NCBI GenBank assembly: GCA_027943335.1
Contig: BSBK01000873.1
Location: forward strand, 248,001 to 312,000
Length of the DNA: 64,000 nt
Origin: Chamaecyparis obtusa
Taxonomy: Eukaryota > Streptophyta > Pinopsida > Cupressales > Cupressaceae
Direction: 5' to 3'
Position numbers and translations under genes: made by a program. Shown here piece by piece: positions 51,901 through 63,007 of the stretch. How positions within the stretch are numbered: the stretch's first letter is position 1; each line of letters opens with the position of its first letter. The notes under the pieces were generated by a model. The model saw nothing but the letters and a program-made list of their open reading frames with translations, was not told the DNA's origin and did not search any database.

Positions 51901-52549
51901 AAAAATCATAATTAATTATTTACTTAGAAAAAAATTACAAAAAAATATGTGTCACATCTGTACATGAGTCTTCTACTTATATCTCGAATCTTGTAAAAAA
52001 AAATATCATTTGATTGTGTTTAAGGTGGTCAGACATACACCTACTTAATTTTTTCCTGAAATTTTTGTACTACTACATTGAATTTTGAAATTTTTAACAT
52101 ATAGAATAATTATTTTTCAAAAAAGGCCTAGTATCTTAGAAACTAAATACAATTTTCTACAAATTCTCTTGTTACATATTTTTGATATAATATTTATAAC
52201 TTGGTCAAATTTTTATGTCAACTTGCCTAAACCTAATTTTTAAAATTTTCATTGCCACTTAAGGGCCTACTTTGGCATACCATGATCCTGCACATACCCT
52301 GTAAGGTAAAGAAAAATGCATGTTATGTTCTACTGGTTAATGAAATACATGTAACAGTAAAAAAAGTATGTGAATTTGACCCATTTACTTGTTATTGCAG
52401 AAGACACCCCTTTAGTGCAGAAGCCTCGTGCTCCTCAAGACATGAGGAAGCATCATAATTTGAGATCACAACCACAAGAGGAGGAATATATTGATTCTCC
52501 CCTTAGCCTTTACCTTAAGAAATCTAAGAAAAACCCAAAAAAGAAATGA
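48992..52549 (+). pseudogene. TNPA-like multi-exon second gene of the CACTA element
   Basis: Exon 1 (acceptor before 48992, ATG 48998, MDPPQDTCGDAPHITTSSSK, donor after 49057). Further exon-like pieces are at 49195-49410 (two stops), about 49728-49820, 49921-50080, 50170-50239, 50339-50610, 50701-50995, 51239-51300 and a last exon about 52401-52549 ending KKSKKNPKKK and TGA. The 50.3-kb part reads KRWNEQDAELNNQLIKSLED and HIKTMRDQYRRALKDN, then (after a slip) PPMIPLMEWNEIMEDAKEKR. The next exon has KKVSQHKLGSGGIG. This resembles the plant Ptta/En/Spm family protein that pairs with TNP2. It would bind the element's subterminal repeats. It is damaged by stops, slips and a 998-bp insertion. Confidence 0.6.
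51302..52299. mobile_element. 998-bp TIR element with an internal tandem repeat
   Basis: The ends are perfect 29-bp inverted repeats beginning GGGTATGTGCAGGATC, followed a little further in by a second shared block (AAGTGGC.ATG). The interior is non-coding: two ~354-bp direct repeats start at 51352 (GTCTTGATTGATAGAC) and 51706 (GTCTCGATTGATAGAC). TGT at 51298-51300 and 52300-52302 is a possible 3-bp target duplication, with an extra C on the left. It interrupts the end of an exon of the TNPA-like gene. Non-autonomous; superfamily undecided (a 3-bp target would fit PIF/Harbinger). Confidence 0.82.
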
Positions 52550-52618
52550 TTTCTTAAAAATGCTCTTTGATAAAACTTGTTTGATTAACTTTGTTGGATA
52601 AAAAAAGAATGTTGTTTT

Positions 52619-53734
52619 TGTTGGAAAGTTGACTATATTGATGTATATGACTATGATTTAGTGTTTTCATTATGACAACAAATTCATATGATATTATGGA
52701 GTCAGCGTAACTAGTTAGAACATCAGAATTTGGTTATGGAAGACTGGACAGTCAATAGAGCACCAGGTAAACAAAGCATCAACGCACATGTGTATGACCA
52801 AGTTATGGCATGCTCCCTTGAAGATAAGCTTGTTAGTATGTAGTCATGCTAAGTCTAAGAGTGCATGATAAAATGAGTTAGTATGATGAAGATAGAACCA
52901 GTTAAAGAGTCACAGATAGTGAGTGGTAGAACAGAACAAAGCATGGAGCTGACTATTTGTATTTTGGTTAGCGATCAAAATATTGTTTTGTAAAGGCTAT
53001 GCACCTATTGTATTTAGTTCATAGAAATGTTAATATGATTATATGTAAACATGCTTGAGCCAATTCATTTGGAAGCATTGTATGTAATTAGTTATAGGCT
53101 GACTTAATGAATAGTTTTGTATGCGCATATAAATAAGACATGCACCCTTGTAATTAAGTATAGCATGAGATAGAAAGTTGACTATAGTAGAGAATAAGTA
53201 TACAAAGAGTAGTTAGAATGTTGTAGTGCCTTCCAAGAGGCTAAAGCATCAGTGCACAAAAGTAACTGATCAGACAAGCAATGTCACATCAACAGTTCAC
53301 CTTGCAGAGATAGTGTGCATATGAGATCCAAAAGGTTGCAGCCTTCACCCCTTAGAGCATTGTGCTCTCGGATAGTTCTTTCTCACATCTAAGAGGGTTA
53401 ATTGTAAAAGAATCCTAACAGGGTCCAATCCTTGACCAGGTCACTGTACTAAAAGAATTGTAAAGATTGACTCCTAATAGGGTTGCAAGATCTTCTAACA
53501 GGGATCATAATACACTAGTGCAGTTCATAGTGGGTGTCAATTCCCACTGGGGTTTTTACCTATTTGGGTTTCCCCATAATCATATTTGGTGTTATGTGTT
53601 ATGGTTGTTTATCTTACTTGCATTGATATTCATTTCAGTACTTAAGAAATTAATTTAAGTTTCAAGATATCATAAAAAGTAATAATATATAGAACACGGA
53701 TTCACCCCCCCTCTCACTGTTTCCATTCCTAACA
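52619..53734 (+). repeat. A3 5' LTR (1116 bp)
   Basis: TGTTGGAAAGTTGAC...CATTCCTAACA. A TATAAATA box at 53128-53135 is the likely core promoter. C7 tract at 53705-53711. Confidence 0.93.
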
Positions 53735-53736
53735 AT

Positions 53737-53748
53737 TGGTATCAGAGC
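53737..53748 (+). other. A3 primer binding site
   Basis: TGGTATCAGAGC, two bases after the LTR; complementary to initiator tRNA-Met. Confidence 0.92.
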
Positions 53749-53788
53749 TCTGGTCCTTTACAAAAAAGTTTAACCACTTGAGGAGATC

Positions 53789-54919
53789 ATGGATAAGGGA
53801 GAAGTGAAACATTTGAAAAAGAATCTTGAATAATCTCTTGAAGACCTTGACAGATCTGAAAAAGAAATTGAAGAATTGAAATTAGAAGTTAATGAATCCA
53901 AAGCATTCATCAAGAAACTAAGAAAACATTTGAAATATTGTTCTACAAGTGATTTAGGGAAAATGGTCAAAAAGATGAATGAGGAAAACACATCTCTAAA
54001 AGATCAGATTGAAGAGTTAGATGAAAAATTAATCAACAATCAGGAAGCCTATGAAGAACATGTCAAGGAAAACAAGTAGTTAGATGAAGAACTAAGGCAA
54101 GAAAAAATGAAAGTCTTGGAGTTAGAGAACATCAAGAAATAGATGGAAGCTAAATTGATTGAGGAAAATAACCATATTGAAAAATTACACACAAGGAAGG
54201 ATCTCATAGATTCTTAGTTGTATGCACAAAATATTAAAGGAGACAAAAATGGTATTGGATTCAATGAAGCACAAAATTAGATCAATAACATGCGAGCAAG
54301 AAAGAAAACATCAGGAGAATCTACAGAAGCTAAGAAGATAGGAAATCATACAGAAGTTGAAGCTGAACCATCTAAAGATGAGCGCAAGCCAATAAAAAAA
54401 ACATGTTATACTTGTAACAAGTATGGTCACATAGAAAGAGATTGTAAAGAGGTAAGACCTTTTAATGGCTATTTTTATTCATGGAATAAGTTTGGTCATA
54501 AAGCTATGAATTGTAGATCAAATTAGAGAAATTAGAATCAATAAAATCAAATAAGTCATCCACAACAGTATGTAAGAAGTCCTCAAAACATTACATGTCA
54601 AATATACAATTATAATGGTCATACGACTAGACAGTGCAGTATGGTAACCAACATGAATGAGCTGAGGTATATCAGGCCTCCAAGAATTTGTCACTCATGT
54701 TACAAGGCTAGACACATCTCTAGGTTCTGCAGAACAAAAGTGCAAAGTTAGGAAAGCCATAAAAAGTAAGAAGGATCAATATTGGATGAAGCAAGAGAAG
54801 TCAAGTTTGTGCAAGCTACAAAAGATGCAAGCTTGATTTGGGAAAAAGAAAAGAAAGAAAAAGTGGATGAGTATGTATTGGATGCATTTGTAATGGATGC
54901 ACCCTCTACTTTTGGATAA
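53789..54919 (+). pseudogene. A3 gag with four zinc knuckles
   Basis: ATG at 53789, one frame to TAA 54917. The N-terminus is a long coiled coil (EDLDRSEKEIEELKLEV...). Four knuckle positions follow between 54404 and 54730: CYTCNKYGHIERDC (intact), FYSWNKFGHKAMNC (two Cys lost), CQIYNYNGHTTRQC (one Cys lost) and CHSCYKARHISRFC. The Gly before His is Arg in the last. The end is acidic (LDAFVMDAPSTFG). Internal stops are TAA 53831, 54542, 54767 and TAG 54077, 54140, 54215, 54278, 54524, 54533, 54749; none is TGA. The TAG at 54215 (S*LYA) is shared with A2. The same length and frame as A2 gag (1131 nt in both) support the gene model. Confidence 0.82.
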
Positions 54920-55340
54920 ATGACCCTCATGGTCATAGGGGGAGCTAGATTAGCTCTAGATCTCTGAATGACTGGTATGCTCACTCTCAGAGTATTTGCC
55001 TTTGGATATAATTGTTTGGAGACTAATCAATGTAGTATGTAAGAGCACACTACTTGATTGATAGAAAAAAGGAAGATTGGAATTATCTCTTGAATTTTGT
55101 GTTTATGCGGCAAGCATTAATGGTGGAAAGTTGTTTTTAAGTCACCAAAGATCCTTTATTCACTCATTTGCATTCAAGTTCAAGCCTTTGGAGAGCACAA
55201 GAGATCAAAGAAGTTTGTGTTAAGTGATTGCAGTTGATTTATCCATGAAGAAGGTTGGAAGTTTTCTACAGAACCCTAGTTTAGTCGTGACATTTTAGAA
55301 ACCCTTGGAAACCGATTTGAAGTGATCAACCAAGTAAGTT

Positions 55341-58300
55341 ATGGATACTCTAGTTGTTTTTGATGTTGTTGAGAGGAAAAGATATGTCTTTAAGAGGCAT
55401 CCATTCAAATCCACCCTAGATGATTTGGGAGGAGCATTCTCTAGGACTCCTATGGGAGTAATGCATGTAGTGGATATACGTGTGTATATCTACTGTAAGA
55501 AGGAACTAGTTGGATTGGATAGAATTAGGTTACACATGGAAACCATGATGAATCTAGACAAAACATTCACTAATGAGTTCACACAATTAGAAGACAACCC
55601 TATTATTGAGTATGCTACAACTTATGACTTTTATGAATCTGAGTGGATCAAGATCCTATTGAGAAGAATTCATGATGACCTATTATAGATAGGAGAAGTT
55701 CCAGTTTGCATCACCTTAGACCTAATTCATGAGATGAATGGATTACCTAAGACCGGTGGCATCCTTCCCACTGGCAAGGATGTCAAAAAATTGGTTGAGC
55801 AAGCCTACAAATCATGTAGTGATAAGCGTGAGATGAAAATTGAGCCCATTGAGGAGAAATACATCAAATTGATGTCTGTGATACTTGGATACAAGTTCCA
55901 ACATGTAACAGGGTCAATAGTGTGTCTGTAACCACTATTTTGGCAGCCATCAGGATTGTGAAAGAAAATGGTGAATTCAACTTGTGTGAGATCTTGTGCA
56001 TACAATTGATGGACAATATAAGAGCTATCAAGCATGATAAAAGTAAGATATTCAGGTTTGGATCATTGATTATCTATATATACTTCCATATAGTTGGTAA
56101 ATTGTCAGATCTTTATCTAGATAAGACTATTCCCACAATGCCTTATATTTCCTTCAAGGCATCTTCAAAGAGCACCCTGAAAGAAAGAATGGAATTAGAA
56201 CTCAAAACATTTAGGATAAATATGTAGAGAAGGTATAGGATACCTGAGAGCATAGTTGAAAAGTACAAAGATAGTATTTGTTTCATGGTGGAAATAGACA
56301 TAACTTGTATGGAAGCTATTGAGCCTAGAACTAAGTGGATTCATCCACTTGGTTATGAAGTGGAGGAACAGTTTTTGGAAGCATCTAAACAAGTTCTACT
56401 GTCAGTGCCCAAGGATCCCAATGAACCAAGATGGGGTACCTATAACGAAAAGACTAGACAAGTTGATTCAATCCTAAACAGTGCTGTGATTAAGAGGAAA
56501 GCCTCTAATATTACCTCTGAGATACTGAAAATTCATGGCATCACCCAAGAAGACTAGAATAAGGCAAGGGAAGCCAAGATTGTCATGAAACTTTAGAGTG
56601 CACCCTCTTCTGAAGTAAAAATAGAGAAGAGTGATGATCCCAAGGAGAAAAAGATGAAAATGGAAGAAAACACCCATGCGCCCACTCCTAGTGATTTCAC
56701 TCCACCACCAGAGCCCAGTAAGATGACAAAGAGGAAGAAGAAGATAGTTCCAAGCCATCCATCAACAAGAGCCACAATAAATTGAGGCCGAAATGTTCAA
56801 CCACCTCCTAATGTAGGATTCGTACCAAGTCTACAAGTATTGAGATCTAGAGTGGTAGATGAAGGAAGAATTGATCAGATAGGAAAGTTTGATGATAGAT
56901 ATCATGAGATAGAAAAATCTAAAATCCATGATATGCTAATCAAACACATGATCAAATTTTAAAAAATAGTTCTGGAACTAAAATTAGTCATTCTAGAGAA
57001 AGTATGGAACATTATGGATTCCTTGAAAAGACAAGCAACAGAAGAAGATTTCAGAATAAGAGAAAAGACATTGGATGATAACCTTCTAGTATGTTCAGTT
57101 GATGAGAAAACATTGCTGCTAGTTTTGGTGAAGCCACACATTGGAGCCAAGATGAGAACCCTACATATTATGAATAAGGATTATGAGTTGATTACTAAGG
57201 AGACAGAAAAAGCCTTTGAAAAGGTATTTCAAAAACAATGCATGCAACCAACATCTGTGCCCACAAACCAAGTGCCTATTGAGAAATCCAAAGTAGAAAA
57301 GGGCATAAATGCACCTATGATAGGTCCACATGACTCAATGCCCATAATGACAACACCCATAGAGGAAATGGTATCTATGCCCATGCTTGAAGCCAAGAAA
57401 GACACCATCATGATAGATAATGTTGAGATATCTATGGCAGCCAGACATAAGGACTTGGATAAGTTTAAAAAAGCATTTGTGAGAACTGAGGAAGCATAAA
57501 TTCTTTGTGATGATAATTCACCCAAGCAGCAAGAAGAAACTTATATTGAGGACTTAACAGGACAAGAAGAAGAGAATGAAAAAGAAAAGGAAAAAGAAGA
57601 TGAAGAGAAGGAAGATAAACTTGTAGAAGAACCCTCTGTTGGAATTCTAGTGAAGGTTAAGACTAAAATCATGGACACTAGACTCACCGTTGTCATGCCT
57701 TCAACATCATTATTGTCAAGTTTGACCCTAGACACAACAAGTCTAGATTCTTGGGGAGAAGAAGACCTAATAAAGATTAGTGTGCTAGCAATGGAAAAGG
57801 AAAAGGAGAAATAGGTAATAATGAGCCCATTGTTTGTTGAATCAGTCAACATCCTGAATAGCCTACTATCTGAGGACAAGAAAGTGTCTAGTGTACACTA
57901 AGTGGACGATATCAGCACCATTCTGACACATTTCAAAACAAATTTCTCCAGTCTTGAAGAATCTGCATCCAAGATTACATAAGAGAAATATCATAAAAAG
58001 AGATTGAGTGAACTAATAGGGAACTTTGCACTTGACCTTAGCTCTTTGAAGGTTGGTTAAGATATGCTAAAAGCCTTTGTAGCTAAGGGAAGAAAGATAA
58101 TAGCAGACTGCATGAATAAAGATAAGCTTGCTATAGACCTTTCCAGGAAGATCCAAGATGTTGAAGCTATGATGACAGCTATGAGTAAATCAGTTCTAGA
58201 TCCTTCACAAGATGTAAATATGTGCAATAATGTCTACCAAGGGCAAGTGGATAAAATTGAGAAGATGGAGCAAGAAATATCCAAGATAAGGGCTAGGAAA

Positions 58301-58533
58301 GCACAATTAAGACATGCACTTTCTCCCTCCTTAGATGTGATAAATTAGAATATCAAGGAGATCAATGACACAATGGTGACATATGATCAAGGTCTAAGTT
58401 CAGATTTGGAAAAGATGGAGAATTTGACTTATGCTTTGCACGCCCATCTTCAAATAGTAAATGCACTTACAATATTTTGGCAACAAGAGATCTTGAACTT
58501 GAAGATTGTATATCCGGATGTACTCACCTTGTA
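55341..58533 (+). pseudogene. A3 ORF2, unknown long protein
   Basis: ATG 55341 (MDTLVVFDVVERKRYVFKRH). One frameshift near 55917, then a single frame to about 58533, ~1060 codons. N-terminal part: GLDRIRLHMETMMN, FYESEWIKILLRRIHDDLL, LIHEMNGLPKTGGILPTGKD, EKYIKLMSVILGYKFQH, IFRFGSLIIYIYFHIVGKL, EPRTKWIHPLGYEVEE. Middle: Lys/Pro-rich and Glu-rich, probably disordered, with a basic TKRKKKIVPSH. C-terminus: helical, VNMCNNVYQGQVDKIEKMEQ. Stops: TAG 55686, 56225, 56555, 56594, 57812, 58346; TAA 56960, 57497, 57899, 57980, 58058; TGA 56783. It sits where copia pol would be. Function unknown; it might help RNA packaging or targeting, or be a captured gene. Confidence 0.72.
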
Positions 58534-58762
58534 AGTACTTGTAGATACACCTTTTTGAGAACCCTTGTCATTAATGTCAAAGGGGGAGTAGACTATATAA
58601 TAGAAAGGAGAATATGGAGCTATGTATATGATGTAAAAGGGAGTAGAGTATATAGTAGAAGGGGAGATATAAGTTAGAGCATATGTTAGAAAATTTTGTA
58701 TAAGGATACAGTTAGTAACTTCGCCATATTCCTTTGTTTTCATTAATGACAAAAGGGGAGAT

Positions 58763-59892
58763 TTTTGGCAAGTTGACTATACTAATGTATATGACTATGA
58801 TTTAGTGTTTTCATAATGGAGACAAAGTCATATGATATTATGGAGTCAGCGCAACTAGTTAGAACATCAAAATTTGGGTATGGAAGATTGGACAGTCAGT
58901 AGAGCACTAGATAAACAAAGCATCAGTGCACGTGCATATGATCGAGTTATTGCATGCATCATTTAAGATAAGCTTTCTAGTATGTATTCATGCTAAGTCT
59001 AAGAGCACATGATTAGATGAGTTGGTATGATGAAGATACAGCCAGTTGAAGAGTCACAGACAGTGAGCGGCATAATAGAACAAAACATGGAGCTGACTAT
59101 TTGTATTTTGGTTAGCAATCATAATATTGTTTTGTAAAGGATATGCACCTATTGTATTTAGGTCATAGAAATGTTAATATGATTTAGATGTAAACATTCT
59201 TGAGCCAATTCATTTGGAAGCATTGTATGTAATTAGTTATAGGTTGACTTAATGAATAGTTTTGTATGCACATATAAATAAGACATGTGCCCTTGTAATT
59301 AAGTATGGCATGAGATAGAAAGTTGATTGTAGTAGAGAAGAAGTATGAAAAGAGTGGTTAGAGTTTTTTATTTCTTTACAAGAGGCTAAAGCATCAACAC
59401 ACAAAAGGAACTGATTAGACAAGCAGTGTCACAATAAAAGTTCACCTTGCAGATATAGTGTGTATCTGATATCTAGAAGGTTGTAGCCTTCACCCCTTAG
59501 AGCAGTGTGCTCCTAGATAGTGCATCCTCACCCCTAACAGGGTTAATTATAAAATACTCCTAATAGGGTATGACCCTTGACCAGGTCACTCTACTAAAAG
59601 CATTTTAAAGACCAACTCCTAACAGGGTTGCAAGATCTTCTAACATGGATCATAATACACTAGTGCAGTTCTTAGTGGGTGTCAATTCCCACTAGGGTTT
59701 TTACCTATTTGGGTTTCCCCGTAATCATATTTAGTGCTATGTGTTATGGTTGTTTATCTTACTTGCATTGATGTTCATTTTAGTACTTAAGAAATTAAGT
59801 TAAGTTTCAATATATCAGAAAAAGTAATAATATATAGAGCACTGATTCAGCCCCCCCCTCCCCCCCCCCTCTCAGTGTTCTCATTCCTAATA
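58763..59892 (+). repeat. A3 3' LTR (1130 bp)
   Basis: Follows AAAAGGGGAGAT. The start is mutated (TTTTTGGCAAG instead of TGTTGGCAAG) and the end is CCTAATA instead of CCTAACA. TATAAATA at 59273-59280. The pyrimidine tract is expanded to C8-T-C10 at 59851-59869. Confidence 0.92.
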
Positions 59893-59897
59893 GTTTT

Positions 59898-61661
59898 AAG
59901 TAATTATCTATGAATATTGCATATTAATATTGAATTATATGTCATTTTAATGAATATTGTTATGTGTTAATGAATTCTTGATTAGTGTTGTGTATTAATG
60001 AATTTTATGTCATATTAATGAATGTTATGTGATTGTATTGATTGAATGTTATAGTTCATAAACAAATGAATGAAGTGTATAATTAGATGTTAATGGGGAA
60101 TTTAGATTGATTTTGGGGGAGGGGGGTGAGGCCAGATGAGATTCCACCTTCATGTGGTTGGCCTTGTTAATTAGAGAATATTAAAGTTTTCTCAAAACCT
60201 AGTGAAGCTCAAACTAACATACCTTCATTATTTAATCAATTTCATTCATTCTAGGTCTTTTCTCATAAGTGCATTTTGAATGTGTCATTGTCAGGAAACT
60301 ATCAAATAAGAAACTAGAGGGGCCAATAGTCAACTTGTCTGGCATGATTCGACTTCATTTTGTGTAAGTATTCTCTTATTGAATGTGTCAACCTCTCTTG
60401 GCCTAATTTGGATTATTTCATTGGTTTGTGTTTTTGAGTAGGTGAAGTGTTAAATCAATTCCTATCTTCTATTCTTCATTTATAACTATCATCTTTAGGC
60501 AAGCACATAATTATATCATCAATGTTATGTACCTTTAATAAACTCACTGTGGCAAGCATGACATAACATGCATTCTTGACTTGGACTAATAAAGGATGTT
60601 GTCACTATCATTTGGAACTGTAATCTGTCACATCACTTGCCAAATGGAGCCTTCAAAGAATAAAATATGTCATGTTTTATCATATACTGTTATTTTTCTC
60701 ACTGTCCTCTAGTTACTTGTCTCTAAGTTTGTCTTTCATATTCCTTCACCTTTTAGACTCATGCATTTCAAGTTGTTGCAATTCACTGTCTTCTTAATTT
60801 CTTTGGAATTGTTTTAAGAAAAGTTTCTATACATTTATTCATAGCATCTCTTTACTGGTTATATTTGGCATTCTTTGTGCAAAGTTATAGACTATAGCAT
60901 TTCACTCCCTTTGACATTTAATCAAATAATTTAAAAAAATCCACAAAGTGCTATCTCATTTGTCAAATGGTTAGTGTGCTTGGTTGATGTGAGCCATCAT
61001 GAAGACTCTCCATTTAATACTTGTGATTGTTATTTAGTGTAAAAGATTGTCATTTTCTACCCTTTTCATCTTGTCTCAATGACTGTAAAAACTCCTAGTT
61101 ATGCACTGTCCTATCCAACAATGCAGCCTCCAATAGGATTGTCACACATTTTGGAGTTTTTATCCTTTTAGGTACCATATATTTGTCCTTATGTTCTCTA
61201 TTTACCACATCTTCCATTTTCTTCAATGTTAGTGATGGAATCTCAATGTAGTGGCATGCCATAACATGCTGGTAGTTATGTACCTTTGACCAATGTAGAT
61301 AAATGTACTATGTCAAGCATGGTCTAACATGTCTTATTGACTTGCACTAGTAAAGGCACCTTGCCACTATCGTTTGGAACTATAACATGTCACATCTCTT
61401 ACCAATTGGAATCTACAAGGCAGAAAATATTTCATGTTTTATTCAAGATAAGAGTCTGATTAAAGATATTTTCATAGGGGACATTGACAGTCCATTAGGA
61501 GATTACTTATTGAAAGAGTTTGGAGTCCAGGCCCAAACTATTGGGATGCTGACCCCCACCTTATTTTAGGATAGATAGCCATTACTTGGATTTACACAAG
61601 CCCCTCCTTGGTAACATTACAACTTCCTATTGGATATTTTCCAGCAAGCCAGTTTGCTAAT
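59898..61661. other. no gene seen; transposon flank and old repeats
   Basis: The first part continues the region downstream of the TNPA-like gene, but no CACTA terminus could be fixed. Two imperfect copies of a ~170-bp segment lie at about 60515-60690 and 61270-61440, sharing GTTATGTACCTTT, CAAGCATG, TGCACTAGTAAAGG-like, TATC(A/G)TTTGGAACT and AATAT(G/T)TCATGTTTTAT. ORFs here have no motif. Confidence 0.5.
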
Positions 61662-62950
61662 TGTATGTTTGTCATTGATGACAACATATGGTAAGAAACA
61701 TGTGTGGAAGCTTGACGAAGAGATCCTTCAATATATGTTGCATAGATATGTTATTAGCATGATACTATAGATGCAGAGGTTGATTCAGAGTAAAGACAGT
61801 AATACAGTTGGGTATATCAGTGAGTGTTCTTGATAGGTCCCAGGAACAATTATGTATGAGATTTGTATTACGGTTGCAATAAAGCCTTGCACCTTTATAT
61901 TTATGTTGTAGACATATGTATGATGTTATGTTCATGGATGAAGAGTCAGATATGCAGTAAAAGTTGATTTATGAAGTCTCCAGTTGATAGTTGTAGTTTC
62001 CTAAGTTTATTTGGAAGAGCCGACAGTGTTTATATGCTTGCGGTAGTTGCACCCATCCTCTCGGTATGCGTGCTTGGATTTATGTTCATAGAAGAGTTAA
62101 GAATGTTTGGTTAAGAGTGTGTGACATAATTCATCATGAGAAGAAAGTTGGAGTTAATTTGGTGGATTTGACTATGTGTAGTGTGGTGTCTACTCACTTG
62201 GAATTGTGAAGTCCTAATTCATGTTGTGTTCTTAGTAGAGCTGACTACAGTGTTATTAGAGAGTTTTATTGTTTCTCTAATATGATTTCAAGATGGTTCT
62301 AATAGGCTAACTTGATTATATCATTTGGAGGAAATATATTTATAGGCTAACTTGATTATATCATTTGGAGGAAATATATTTATAGGCATTCACTTGTGAT
62401 TTCTAAGTATGGTTCATAATAGAAAGTAAAGAGAAGAGTAGAGAGTGTGAAGTGTTGAGCCATCAGTAGAAGGTTTATGTGACCAAGTAAAGAGTATAAG
62501 CTATTCATTGGAACTGATCTGAATATCAGGTCTATGCACAGTTCACCAAGATCTAGATATAGTGTGTATATATTGAATAGAAGGTTGTAGCCTTCACCCC
62601 TTTGAGCAGTGTGCTCTCGGATAGTGCATCCTCACCACTAAAAAGGTTAATTGTTAAATAATCCTAACAAGGTCTGACCTTTGACCAGGTCACTATACTA
62701 AATGCATTATAAAGATCAACTTCTAACAGGGATCATAATACACTAGTGTAGATTATTAGTGGATGTCAATTCCCACCAGGGTTTTTACCTATTTGGGTTT
62801 CTCCATAACCAAAATTGGTGTGTTGTGTTAAGTGTTCTCATATTGTGATTATGGTTAATTTTAATCTATACTTGATTAGATAAAGAATTGAATCTTGTAG
62901 ATAACTGATTCACCCCCCCTCTTAGTTATCTCTTGGGACTATTCCTAATA
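61662..62950 (+). repeat. copia 5' LTR
   Basis: Ends CTATTCCTAATA at 62950, directly before a primer site. The start near TGTATGTTTGTCATTGATG (61662) is inferred from the TG rule and the typical sequence; without the 3' LTR it cannot be proved. Near the end it carries TGATTCACCCCCCCTCTTAG. It includes a perfect 40-bp tandem duplication (see below). Confidence 0.65.
62303..62386 (+). repeat. perfect 40-bp tandem duplication in the LTR
   Basis: The unit starting TAGGCTAACTTGATTATATC occurs at 62303-62342 and 62343-62382 without a mismatch, followed by a third partial TAGG. The lack of differences in otherwise decayed DNA suggests a recent replication slip (or an assembly artefact). Confidence 0.95.
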
Positions 62951-62951
62951 A

Positions 62952-62965
62952 TTTGTATCAGAGCC
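62952..62965 (+). other. copia primer binding site
   Basis: TTGTATCAGAGCC, one change from the tRNA-Met complement TGGTATCAGAGCC. Confidence 0.8.
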
Positions 62966-63007
62966 AAGTGCCTCGGAGAGAAAGTTTAACAACTTGAGGT
63001 TGATCAT

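Larger units (their letters stand above)
52619..59892 (+). mobile_element. family A copy A3, complete
   Basis: 7274 bp with both LTRs and a perfect target duplication GTTTT (52614-52618 and 59893-59897). Order: LTR, primer site, gag, ORF2, polypurine tract, LTR. No protease, integrase, reverse transcriptase or RNase H in any frame. It lies 70 bp after the stop codon of the TNPA-like gene. The two LTRs differ by roughly 10-13% by eye, so the insertion is old. Confidence 0.92.

Noticed and set aside
39690..58348. Genetic-code change with TAG meaning Gln
   Set aside because: A plant nuclear genome uses the standard code, and many TAA stops and frameshifts are present too. Only the three shared TAGs deserve a readthrough test.
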